Shown here piece after piece: positions 45,746 through 56,024 of a DNA stretch of 64,000 nucleotides. The position numbers and the translations under genes were made by a program. The DNA is taken from the NCBI GenBank assembly GCA_032158125.1, contig JASKOT010000039.1, positions 100,718 to 164,717 of the forward strand. Direction: 5' to 3'. Position 1 is the stretch's first letter; the number at the start of each line of letters is the position of its first letter. This stretch comes from Papiliotrema nemorosa. Taxonomy: Eukaryota > Basidiomycota > Tremellomycetes > Tremellales > Rhynchogastremaceae. The notes under the pieces are model-generated. The model saw only the letters and a list, made by a program, of their open reading frames with translations. It searched no databases and had not been told where the DNA came from.

Positions 45746-47528
45746 TCAACCCCAAACATAGTGGCTGACCTTGGCCATCTTGGTGGTGCCCAGAGCGGGA
45801 TACTGCTCTTCCTCTTCGTCGATCTCGGCCTTTCCAGTGACGAGATCCATCTCGGTAGCTTTGATAAGACCCCACGAGCCGCCATTGTGGAACACGTGCC
45901 AAAGTTTGTGCCCACCATAGAGCGCGATGAAGACGAAGGCGGTAGCATACGCGAACAAGAATGACTTCATGTCCCAGGCGCCCTTGGGGAAAATGGAGAA
46001 ACCATTGGTCTGAGTGTCAGCGCGTTCACTCCGATACCACAAGAAGTCCAAGAACCACTTACGGAGTAGATGACTGCGTAACCGATAAGCGAGATCCAGG
46101 AGAAGATCAATTGATGCTTGACAAAGAAGGGGAATTGAGAACGATCAAGCCCCTGAGCTGAGACACCAGCTCTAAACCGGATGTAGATGACGTGTTGGAG
46201 GAGCAAATTCAAGATCCATAGACCTCCGAGAATGTTGGTGATCCAGCCAAAGGCTTCCGCAGCACCGCCCGAAAGTGTCATGAAAGACAGAGTACCGACG
46301 GCGATCACGAGGGTCACGCAGTAAATCGGAATTCCTCGCCATGTCCGTTTGAAGATTGCCGGAGCGGTACCCATGAGGGCGCAAGAATAGATATTCCTCG
46401 AAGCGGTGTAGGATAAGCAGTTACCGCAGGACCAGGCCGAGGTGAGGATCATTGCGTTGATGAGATCCGGAAGCACGGGAATCTTCATTCGGACAGCGGC
46501 CAAGACGAAAGGCGAAGATCCGGCACCCTTTGCGGCGGTACCCAATTGAGGGTCGTTGGCCGAGATGAGGGTACCGACACAAAAGACACCTCCGATGTAG
46601 AAGACGAGCAATCGGTAGATAACACGCTTAAAGACCGAAGGCAGGACTCGTCGTGGGAACATGGCTTCTCCAGAGGTCATGGCGAGGAAGTCGGGTCCAC
46701 CGTATGCAAATGCCGCTTGAATAAAGATTGACCAGAATCCTTCAAATCAGCGTGGCTCGACTAGCGTCTCGACACTCACCCAAGAATTGGCCCCAAGAGC
46801 CCTCGGCAATGTAAGCTTTCATTGCCCCTTCTTTCCAATTCCTGAACCCGTATCGATCCCCGTCAGGATTGCCGCCAATCATGGTGATGAAGGTGAAGAA
46901 GAAGAGCATGAAGACGAGTAAGACCTTGAAGATGGAGAACCAAAACTCTCCTTCTCCGAAGAATCGAACACCAAAAATGTTCAAACCGAGAGCAGTGACG
47001 AGGAAGAGGGCACACCATACACCGGGGCTGATCGTGTCATTCCAAAAGGCAATGAGACCGGCGACTGCCGTGGCTTCGGCGGCTACACGTCAGTCGACAC
47101 CCAAGCTGGATCAACGGAAACTCACCAACGGTGACTGCGTTGTTGTATGCGGCGACCCATCCCATCGCAAACCCGTATGATTCGTCCACCCACCTTCCGG
47201 CGAATCGAATGTACGAGCCGTCAATTGGAAGATATGAGACCATCTCGCCCATTGCGTTGAAAGAGGACAAAACGAGGATACCATAGACGGTGTAACCGAG
47301 GAGCAAGCTCAGAGGTCCAGCTCGAGCTAGAGCACCACCTGTACCGATGAACAGTCCGGTACCGATGGCACCCGAGATGGCAATGAGTTGAACATGACGG
47401 GGTTTAAGCGACCGATGGGTTCGTTTGATCTCCCCCACTTCGTAGTCGCCAGCAAATGTCTCGGTCGGGACAATGGATGAATCGACCACCGCTCCTTTGT
47501 CGCTCTCGAGATTCTTGATTTCTGACAT
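45746..47528 (-). CDS. YAT-family amino-acid permease (paralogue)
   Basis: This is a plasma-membrane amino-acid permease. MSEIKNLESDKGAVVDSS is the acidic N-tail, then RTHRSLKPRHVQLIAISG and AIGTGLFIGTGGALARAGP, NAMGEMVSYLPIDGSYIRFA, FAYGGPDFLAMTSGEAMFPR, TSAWSCGNCLSYTASRNIY, RTWRGIPIYCVTLVIAVG and a closing TM region. Ala/Gly-rich substrate motifs are kept. The C-tail LVTGKAEIDEEEEQYPALGT, then TKMAKVSHYVWG, closely parallels that of the permease at 4.9-6.8 kb. The two genes are therefore in-window paralogues in opposite orientations. A TATA-like catatatatag (47566-47576) lies about 40 nt upstream of the ATG. The neighbouring catabolic genes suggest it feeds that pathway. Confidence 0.92.
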
Positions 47529-48186
47529 GTTTGGCGCGTGAGTCACAGAACAGGGTCAGTGGACCCATATATATAGCTCTTGCACACCGGATCATGAGTG
47601 ATCACTATCTCGTGACAGTTCGAGATAAAGAAGTCGTCATCCCCGCAAGACCAGCCGAGACTCTGTAGATAGAGTGTGACGGAGTCTCCTTGGATCAGAC
47701 TTGGGTACTGGTGTGCTCGTTTAGGTTGTTGAACTATGCCTCCGTCTTGCTTGGCTTTCTCGGCTACTTTTCAACATAGGGATTTCTGATGAGCGCAAAA
47801 CGGCAGCACCGTAAGAGTACGACGATGAAGCCAAGAGATATAAGATAAACCGCGGTGGCGGGCGGCAACTCCGTCACCTGAGCGGTGTGAGCGCTAACTT
47901 CGGCGAACCAGAGACCCAGAGGCGGATGGCCATGCTTGCAGACCGCGGTGCCCCGTCGAAGCTCTGACCGAACGGCTAGCCCGGAACGTCCTGGGCAAAG
48001 CAAGGATCAGCGATAAAGCAGCTTGTGACTGCAGCGCCTGCGAATAGGTCGTGTCTCGCCATGAACATTTCATGCAAGCACTTTATTCATTGCTGCCTAC
48101 GTCTACATGCTCTAATGATAATGACCCCTCGTCGTTTCCTCTTCTAGCGTGTCGCAAATCTCGTGCTCAACATTAACGTCCTTGCT
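47529..48186. promoter_or_regulatory. Upstream region of permease with TATA at 47566
   Basis: This 658 bp gap separates two minus-strand genes. It carries the permease promoter, with a TATA-like element read on the minus strand as ctatatatatg (47566-47576), and the 3' end of the aldolase gene lies at its far side. No gene is visible in it. Confidence 0.45.
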
Positions 48187-49034
48187 TTATGCTGTCTGAA
48201 CGTCTTTGATCTGCTGCGTGAGGCCCCAAATCAAAGTGTCAGTGTCCGTTACGATGGACACGGCGTCAAACCCTTGGTCGAGCCGCTTTCTAGCTTGAAC
48301 ACCGGTCATACCTGAGGCTGTCAGTAGATGCTCTTAGATCAGTGCTTACAAAACACTGCAGTCTTCTTTCCATGTGCTTTTGCAGTCTTCAGAACCGTGG
48401 CAATGGCAGCCTCGTGTTCTTCTCCCCCAAACTCCACATCCATCGACTTTGCCAGGTCAAAGGGGCCAATGAAAAGCACATCCAGCCCCTCGACTGCGGA
48501 AATTTCCTCAATGTTCTTGATCCCATCTGCCGACTCGATCTGCACAATGACAAGAAGATTATCGTTACATTCGGCTTCATATTGTGCCTCGGGTACGCCA
48601 AAGATTTGTTGCGTGAAGGGAGAACCGCATCCACGAGTGCCGCGCGGAGCGTACTTCGATTTGGAAACGACCGACTTGGCAATCTCGGCATTATGGCACA
48701 TAGGGATCATGAGACCGTGGGCTCCAGAGTCGAGGGCACGTTTCAGGAGCCAGCCCTCGTCGGCCGCGACTCGGATGATCGGGGAGATCTTCTCTTGAGT
48801 GATGAGATTATTAAGCTGGAGCGTTAGAACGCTTCCTGGATCAATTTGAGATGAGCTCACTGCAAAGAAGTCTGAATCGGTGACTTGACCGTGCTCTGCA
48901 TCGATCAAGATCCAATTGAATCCTGGCACACATGCGATCGTTTTGGCGATGGCAGGGTGACCAGTGGTGAGCCACATGCCGATTCCCGGTTCACCCCTGT
49001 TGAGCGCGTTTCGAAGGTAAGTTCGCTGGTTCAT
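48187..49034 (-). CDS. HpcH/HpaI-family aldolase
   Basis: This class II, metal-dependent aldolase cleaves 2-keto-3-deoxy or 4-hydroxy-2-oxo acids to pyruvate and an aldehyde. MNQRTYLRNALNRGEPGIGM starts the TIM barrel. Signature parts are FNWILIDAEHGQ with the catalytic His, IIRVAADEGWLLKRALDSG with the Arg, and HGLMIPMCHNAEIAKSVV. Next come APRGTRGCGSPFTQ, VIVQIESADGIKN (metal-binding Glu) and LDVLFIGPFDLAKSMDV (metal-binding Asp). An intron in the second codon block removes a 45-nt in-frame stretch after DSDFFA. A second intron precedes GMTGVQARKRLDQGFDAV. The C-terminus is IKDVQTA; length is about 265 residues. It is divergent from the 2-hydroxyacid oxidase. The natural substrate is unknown. 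Confidence 0.88.
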
Positions 49035-49733
49035 CGTTGATCGCGGGATTAGATATGACAAGCCGAGCGGTCTACAATAGCAAAAACTTCTAATAGGTTG
49101 ACTTTGATCATGCCAGCTGTGTTGCATGCTAGTTATGTAGTAGACGCGTAACAGCAATACCTGTCTAGACGGAACTACCGCCAAGGCTGTAGTTTGAACC
49201 TAGCGGAATCGCCGTACTCGTACACGATTGTTTTCAAGCATGCGACAAAGGGTAGAGCAGCATGTACAGTATATAGGATTTTAGAAGGGATATTCAATTG
49301 TTACACCACAAATACTTAGATGGAAGGGTTTCATGTCGAGTATATTTGAAAGTACCCCGTGTAGCATGTCGATTCTCCGTTGAGGTTTGGACCAAGGTAG
49401 CGACTTTCGGCATATACCCGTATTCAGCAGATGTCTGAGGCACGAAGCATAATTGACTCTCTCGGATCTCAAAATACAACCCGGACACCGGAGTGTCACT
49501 CTGGGCTTATCTTGCTGACGGGATGGCCGCTTAGACGGAGGACCCGTGGTCACGGTCCGTCCTAGGAAGGCTCTATCTGACCGGATCTGCAAGTACGCAG
49601 TGGTTTGCTTCAACTGCCATGCATCGTGTATCGAGACCGCACGTTTTTGATTCTCTCTGTGGACCGATCCTACCCCTGATCACAACACACTCTTCCTTGC
49701 CATTCTCTTGACGAGAGTCTAGGCATTCACACG
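49035..49733. promoter_or_regulatory. Divergent promoter, aldolase / 2-hydroxyacid oxidase
   Basis: This 699 bp intergenic region contains both start regions. The most striking element is an imperfect inverted repeat at 49534-49561 (listed separately). No coding frame of interest was seen. Confidence 0.5.
49534..49561. promoter_or_regulatory. Imperfect inverted repeat with CGG/CCG half-sites
   Basis: The arms gacgga..ccgtg and cacggtccgtc are complementary over 11 bp, with a two-base centre (gt) and an extra ggac in the left arm. CGG triplets in opposed orientation are the classical target of Zn2Cys6 dimers. Its place between two divergent catabolic genes makes it a candidate operator for the regulator at 42.4 kb. 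Binding is inferred. Confidence 0.4.
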
Positions 49734-51036
49734 ATGAACAGGACGGTAGAGAACAATGGAATCTACTCGATCGACGATTTAGAGGCTTCAGCAAGCAAGA
49801 AGCTACCCGTCACCATGAGGGAATACTTCAATGAAGGCGCAATGGACTTGATAACGTGGGTTGTTCACCGGCTCCCAAGGCTCATCTAGCTAATCGTTAT
49901 CTAGACTCAGAGAGAACTCTACGGCTTTCAATCAATATAGGATCCGACCGCGTATCCTGGTGGATGTAGCGAATGTGGATATGACTAGAACCTTTCTGGG
50001 TCGGAAGGTGGGCAAAACTATTCAGCCGCCTGAGGAGCTGACTAGTTTAGTGTTCTTTTCCCCTCGGACTTTCCCCCTCTGCGTTCCATCGACTTGCGCA
50101 TCCAGATGGGGAATTGGCAACTTCTAGAGCCGCCGCCAAGGCGGGGATCCCTATGGCACTATCGACCTATGCAACCACCTCGGTGGAGGATGTCACGAAA
50201 CAGGGAGCACCGCATGGCATCCCGTACGCTATGCAATTGAGCGTAATGAAGTCCAGAGAGGCGAATGTCTCGATCATCAGGCGGGCTGAAAGTGCATCTC
50301 ACATCTCTTCTCATATGAGCAACGCTGATCGAAGAATCCGGATGCAAGGCTGTATTTGTGACCGTAGACTGCGCGGTTCTCGGACGGAGACTGAACGAAG
50401 CCCGGAACGATTTCAAGATTCCAACTCACATCGACCTTCCCAACTTGCCAGAGGATCTCGACTGGAGGGATGTAGCTGCAACAGACGATAGACTGAAGTA
50501 TGATGCAGCGATGAGCTGGAAGGATTTGGTGGAATGGGCTAGGGCTTCCACCAAAATGGAGATCTGGCTCAAAGGTGGTACGTCGCCATATCTGGGACTA
50601 TTGGTGAGGTTCAGAGGCTAATGGGTCAGTATATACAGCAGAAGATGTGGTCCTAGCCATAGATCACGGGATTGACGGTGTAATTGTTTCCAACCACGGG
50701 GGTCGGCAGCTCGACTCTGTTACCGCGACTCTGGATGCTCTTCCAGAATGCGTCGCCGCAGCCGCCGGCCGGATTCCAGTCCACATTGATGGAGGATTCA
50801 GAAGAGGGACAGATATTTTCAAAGCCATCGCGCTGGGTGCGGACTTTTGCTGGATCGGCAGACCTGTCTTGTGGGGTCTGGCCCACGCAGGAGAAGCTGG
50901 TGTCAGTCAGGCGATCAAATTGCTGAGAGACGAGTTTGAGACTGCAATGGCCCTCGCGGGTTGTGCAAACGTATCGCAGATCACAAGAAGCCATTTGGCC
51001 AGGCGCGGTCCTGAGGGACGAATGGCCAAATTGTGA
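49734..51036 (+). CDS. FMN-dependent 2-hydroxyacid oxidase/dehydrogenase
   Basis: This is an FMN enzyme of the glycolate-oxidase/lactate-oxidase family. [18 protein letters not shown] and [11 protein letters not shown] form the N-terminal cap with the substrate Tyr. [39 protein letters not shown] and [15 protein letters not shown] follow. Later parts are [17 protein letters not shown] and IWLKG with the FMN-binding Lys, then [20 protein letters not shown] with the catalytic His and Arg, [19 protein letters not shown], and [15 protein letters not shown]. Four introns are required. The protein ends in RMAKL, so AKL would be a type 1 peroxisomal signal, consistent with an H2O2-forming oxidase. 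It is about 370 residues long and not fused to a cytochrome b2 domain. The substrate (glycolate, lactate or a longer hydroxyacid) is undetermined. Confidence 0.9.
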
Positions 51037-51454
51037 TTGACCGTCATCTTGAATAGCGTTATACAGACATGCAATCCATACGATGCTCATGAAGTTGCAT
51101 TCAGGGCGTAAGGTTGTTCATTGTCTATTCTGTGTCCGTAGAACGCAGCGCATCGGCGCGCAAGGGTTGTGCAGTTGTACGTGCTGTGGCAGAGCGTTCT
51201 AGCGTTCGATGATTGTCCTCAAGCTCGTCGACTAATTGACGGCGAGAATTAGTGTGTTGCATGCTCTCAATCATCTCGTGCAGCTTGAGAAGGATCAACT
51301 GCATTCGTACACCTATTCGCTCGACATTCTGGGCATTGATCCCATCCTCGACGCCTTGGGCTGTACCCCACAGCGGCAATTGGTAGCCGTGCTTCCTTAC
51401 TCTCCGCAGACTACATACGCTTGGAACTTCTAGAACGCCTAAATACGGTACCAT
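51037..51454. other. Intergenic between convergent genes
   Basis: This lies between the 2-hydroxyacid oxidase (plus) and the Mtr-like transporter (minus), which converge. A 109-codon minus-strand ORF begins exactly one base beyond the transporter stop (51454) but shows no domain; I do not call it a gene. Confidence 0.4.
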
Positions 51455-53220
51455 CTAGGTGCTGGCGCTGTTGTCTGCGCAAGAGAAGACGCCACCGACC
51501 GTTCCGGAGGCAACGCTGTCTCGAATGGCAATTGCACTTGTATAAAGCCCCGCCACAGCCACAAACAGACTAATCAGGATCCAAAAACCGTTAAGCAATG
51601 CCGAGATGTACAGAATGGGACCGCCTGTTCGCCGCTTGATGGAATCCTTCTTGACGTAGAACCACAGCATGAGCGGTGCAGTACTTGTGATCAGCTACAA
51701 GAGCCGAGCAAGAAGACTCACTAAGCACAAGGTGTACCGAGAATGGCGCCGGCCAAAGAGACGATATTGTCAAAAACAGGGATCGACTCAGCAATGACAA
51801 AGGCGATAATGGTGTTGATAGACACACATCCTCTGTTTTGGTCAGCGCTATCACGCCTGGAAATGAGGAGTTTGCGGGATATTTAGTTACAGCCAGAAAA
51901 CCCAGTGAAGCGGCGTATTTTTCGATAGATGTCGAGAATTTCGCAAGAGGCGTACGAAGACGTATTTCGCTGCAATGTGCAAGTTGAGCACACAAGATAC
52001 CAAAAGTCCCGGAAGTGCAAGTCCGTAGCAGACCTGAGGGTTCAGCCCCACTTGTGGCGGGTCCAACATGCCTTTTTCATTAAAGTCCCCGCCGATCCGA
52101 GGGCGGGCGATGCGATATACTCTCCCACGTAGTGATAGACAACACATCCTATGATCAAGTACGTCGAGGTGGTCACGCCGGAGCTCAACAAGATTGATCT
52201 GTTGTAATCTTGCGGTTTCTTCAATTCGGCGATTATGTTAAAATAATAAGGTGCCCCAGCGAATGACAAGAAGACGGTTGCGACGGCATTGACCGCATCC
52301 ACGAATGTTGGATGACCGATGATTACTAGGTGTTTATCCCATGGACCCGACTGTGGAGCAAGGGCGGGACGACCGGTAGAGACAGCAGCCGCCAGAGTAA
52401 TGACCGAAGCCAGTATCCCGCCGACTCCTACCCATCCTAGCCATGCTAGCTTTTCCAAAGTCTGTATGGAGGCTATTACGCCGGCTGAAATGGCCGCAGT
52501 GGCAACAAAGATGACAGTACAGGCACCGTGGGTCGACAACGCGTTCAAGGCGATGGAGATACCTATCATCGCTGCGCCCCCGATCACGGTCAAGAACACC
52601 TGCCTGATCAGTGGTATTGACGATGCCAGGTCGGGATCATACCCAGAAGAAAGCGCCTAGGATTTCGCGCCCGACGTCGCCAAACATGGCTTGCCCGATA
52701 CTAAAAGATCAGCCGGCAATATAGTGACACGACCGGGCACTTGCTCGGCCAACGAGAAGATTTCTGGATGAAGCGTTTTGATGACACCGATTTGACGTTG
52801 TGTCCCTGCACGTCAGGACTATAGTAATAATACAGGATATCGGATCGCTCACATAGCGCCATTGCCGCTGTGACTCCTATGACCAGTATTCCTGGTACCA
52901 ATCCTAGCGTATTGAGGACAGAAGGCTGTATGATGAGCGGAACAGACAAAGCGGTATTCTTCTACCTACCAAAGCCAGTACACCCAGCCCAATCTGGACC
53001 TTAATCTCGAGGACTGCAGCCCCCACCCTCCCAATTCAGTCATAATGTCTGTATCCAAGATTTGGCCAGTCACGCACCATCCCAGACTGGTATACTGAAC
53101 AGCACCTTGACCCATCTCGCCCCACACGCCATCGGAGACTACTGATGTCCCCGCGTCGATTTTTATCCGTGGTTGAGCTTTTTCGGGCTCATCTGGTCCG
53201 ACCTGTTGTCGAGCTGACAT
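51455..53220 (-). CDS. Amino-acid transporter, Mtr/AAAP family
   Basis: This is a membrane amino-acid transporter of the Aa_trans (AAAP) superfamily, close to fungal neutral-amino-acid permeases of the Mtr type. MSARQQVGPDEPEKAQPRIK starts a cytosolic tail. DGVWGEMGQGAVQYTSLGW is the characteristic entry into TM1. Later segments are NTLGLVPGILVIGVTAAMAL, VIGGAAMIGISIALNALSTH, AVATVFLSFAGAPYYFNIIA, ELKKPQDYNRSILLSSG and TYLIIGCVVYHYVGEYIASP. Then come LLVSCVLNLHIAAKYVFVR, the exon piece NTIIAFVIAESIPVFDNI and a last TM (GGPILYISALLNGFWILISL). The motif ELKKPQDYNRS matches the family's GMxNPxDF-like loop. Five or more introns interrupt it. It is the second amino-acid transporter of the 45-58 kb group. 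Confidence 0.85.
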
Positions 53221-53976
53221 TTTCCTTTGTATCGCAATGTATCCGTAAACGGTACGAGCCTTACTCTAATATGAAGCTCATGACTGCAGGCCGTCAATGA
53301 TGGCACAGATAAGTCGCGGCCACGTCTGCAGCTCGGCAAAGCGGAACCGCCGCATTTGGCGACCCTAGTTCAGCGCACTTCATCCCACTGTCCCTTTCAC
53401 TTCCAAGTCCCCTCGATCCCTGACACGACCAAGCAGTCTCTACAGCGGACTGAGCTGTCATGGGTCCCCAAAGACATGCAAGACCAGGGTTAAGTGGGAT
53501 AGGCGCAACTAACCGCTGAAGCCGACAATGCAAATTATTCCGTGGGAGGGGATCCAGTCCGCCTCCATTCACTGTTGTGACTCACAGCGGAGCAGTCTCC
53601 GCACAACGGACGGATGAAATTGGCTGTACATGCGCGTTTACTTCACCTCGGTACCAGTACTCGTACGAGTACGAGTACTATATTATGGGATTTTTGGGTT
53701 ATTCACGCGAAAGATTTGGCAGAATTTTGGAAAGAGCTAAGCGCTTATGTACGACATGAAGCCTGTAATCGCGTGTGTCCCTCGAGATCACACCAGGTAC
53801 ATCAACAGAGTGGATGCAACGCTTGGAGCCTGTCAATCGACTCCACATCCTCTTATTGTACGTGCATCGACGGCGAGATGTGAGGTACGGCGAGCCAGGC
53901 TCGGGCTCTTTCTTGACTCGCCGCAGTGCTCATAGGTAGTTTAATAAAGGGTGCGTATGTATTCTCGTCGAGGCTG
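53221..53976. other. Intergenic, contains a 16-bp palindrome
   Basis: This 756 bp gap separates two minus-strand genes: it is upstream of the transporter and downstream of the aminotransferase. A palindrome is listed separately. Short ORFs carry no motif. Confidence 0.4.
53657..53672. repeat. Perfect 16-bp palindrome
   Basis: The sequence gtactcgtacgagtac is its own reverse complement. It is flanked by another cgagtacta copy, giving an overlapping tcgtacgagtacgagtac array. It lies about 440 bp upstream of the Mtr-like transporter start and could be a regulator binding site. Confidence 0.5.
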
Positions 53977-55670
53977 TCAAGCCGACAACACTCCACCCAA
54001 GCCTCGCTGCAACGCTGCAGCCAAGGTCTCCACGATGAACACGACTTCGTCCTCCGTGACGGTATATGGAGGGGCAATGAGGATGTGATTACCCCGAACG
54101 CCATCTACCTGACTGTCAGAAGTCATAGGGCGGTCGTCTTACTGTTCCCTTGCCAGGATACACAGCCAAGCCACTATCAAGGCACATGTCGACTAAAGTG
54201 GTCGTGATAGGATCGGAAACATCGAATGTTTCTTTGGTCTCCTTGTTTTTCACTAGTTCGACGGAATAGAACAAACCTCTTCCCCTTGGAATGAGCCAAG
54301 GAGCGAAAGTATTCACTGCCTACCTGATGTCTCCCACATGGGGGTCCGACGCCAATGTCTGATGCAGTAGGCTTTCGAGCTGCTCACCACGAGCCAGACA
54401 GTTGGCAAGGCTGCAGTGAGCCGACTCCGTAGCCCTAAACCTACAGGCGGTCTTCCTCGATAACGTTCAAAACTTCGATGCCCGCACGGCATGCAACCAC
54501 ATGTGCTTGATAGGTATACCCATTCACGAAAGCGCCGCTTCCCCGTTGCATGCCGTGGACGACTTTAGAAGAAACCAACACCGCTGACAACGGGGCATAT
54601 CTGCGGTCAGATGATATCTTCGCCAAAGCTTACCCTCCTCCCAACCCTTTCCCGCAGACTTGGATATCGGGAGAAGCTCCCTCCCATTGCCACGCGTGCC
54701 TGGTAGTGAGCGCTGAAACGGCGATGTCCTACATCTTGCCAGTCCTACCGATCCCGCACATGATCTATATCAGCCATTTTTCTAAACGCGTCCTCACCTC
54801 GTCCAAAACAAACAGAGCCCCGTGCTTTTCGCAGACTTCCTTCATGGCAACAAAATAGCCTGGCACGGCAGGCGTGCATCCAGACGTCGCGCCAACGACT
54901 GTGGTCAGTCTGCTGCCGGGAATCATTCGCACTTGTTTCTGCAAAGAAGGCAGCGACAGTCTCCGGACCGAGCTCCTGAAACTTTGCCTCGAGCTCCTCT
55001 TTGAGTCTAACGACGTACGCCTCATCACTCTCTCCGTCCTTCTTGTACCGGTATGCATAACACGGGGAGACCGAATGAAAGTTGGTGGTGTTCAAGACTG
55101 GTAAGAAATGCTCTCGCCTGGCAACATGACGATGGAGACTAGATGCTCCGAGGGTGTTGCCATGGTAGGATTGCTCGCGAGCGATAAAGTGCACACGTCG
55201 CGGTTGTCCTCGCTCGATATGGTATTGCCTCGCCAATTTGATGGCCGATTCGACCGCTTCCTGCTTTGAGTTTGCGAGTCTCGGTAGACACCCACTGATC
55301 CACCACTGTTGAAGAGTACACGCTCCATGCCAGATGACTGTGCCAACTTGGCTGCAAGCTCTTCAGCTGGACGAGTACTGAATACTCCACTATGAACGAA
55401 TGACACGGTTTGCATCTTTGATCAGCCCTTGAATCGTAGTACCCTCACTTGTTCAGTCAAAGCCGACACGACGCGCTCATCACCATGTCCTACACTGACC
55501 ACTGCAGCACCCCCGCAACCATCCAGAATCTTGCGCCCGTCTTCCGTGTAGAGGTAGTTCCCAGAAGCCCTCGCGATCGCCGTCGGCCGTACATTCAGTG
55601 CTCGATGGAGAACCGCTGATCGCGGGGCGGCTGCCTCGGATTCATCTGAAGACGATAAATGACAGGTCAT
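53977..55670 (-). CDS. Class III (omega) aminotransferase
   Basis: This PLP-dependent enzyme moves an amino group from an omega- or alpha-amino donor to a 2-oxo acid. The N-terminus MTCHLSSSDESEAAAPRSAV precedes ASGNYLYTEDGRKILDGCGG and AAVVSVGHGD. Further motifs are QTVSFVHSGVFST, MERVLFNSGGSEAVESAIK, HFIAREQSYHGNTLGASSLH, VAAFFAETVVGA and ALFVLDEIMCGIGRTGKM with the PLP-contact Asp. HAWQWE is reached by a gt-ag intron. The PLP lysine is probably in PDIQVCGKGLGGGYAPLSAV. FVNGYTYQAHVVACRAGIE, GRGLFYSVELV and IAPPYTVTEDEV complete it. The ATG at 55670 is chosen as the first Met near the domain; the frame extends upstream to another ATG at 55757. Amino donor and acceptor are unknown. Confidence 0.88.
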
Positions 55671-56024
55671 CGTCCGAGTTTGCAGTGTCGAAATACGACA
55701 TGAGACCAAACAAAATCGAGTCGAGATAAGCTGGTCTCCACTGTAGATCCCAATCATACATCAGCTTGTCGGCCATCTCCGTCCGAGCTAGGTAGGTTGC
55801 CGAGGCGACCTCGGTACACCAAGGGCGAGAGAGCGGTGACTTTAGTCGGACCCGCTTAAACTATCACTCTTCAGAGCCAGAACACAGAGCTGGTAGCTGC
55901 CGAGGGGAGGGGAAAAATCTCGGGTCGATTTCGGGTTTGTATCCCACATGATCATGCACTATGTATAAGACGTGGTCGACGATGTGAACTCCATCATCGA
56001 TGCGTGATACACGATAATTTCACC
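55671..56024. promoter_or_regulatory. Divergent promoter, aminotransferase / MFS
   Basis: The 354 bp between the divergent ATGs includes a CGG-N2-CCG element (cggacccg, near 55848), which fits a Zn2Cys6 half-site pair. A TATA-like tataaga lies near 55963. Confidence 0.45.

Noticed and set aside
51125..51454. 109-codon minus-strand ORF beside the Mtr-like transporter
   Set aside because: It starts one base after the transporter stop codon, has no motif and no clear codon pattern; likely a chance ORF in the 3' region.
54620..54780. GC-AG intron in the aminotransferase
   Set aside because: A standard GT-AG intron a few bases downstream restores the GRTGKMHAWQWE frame, so no non-canonical splice site is needed.
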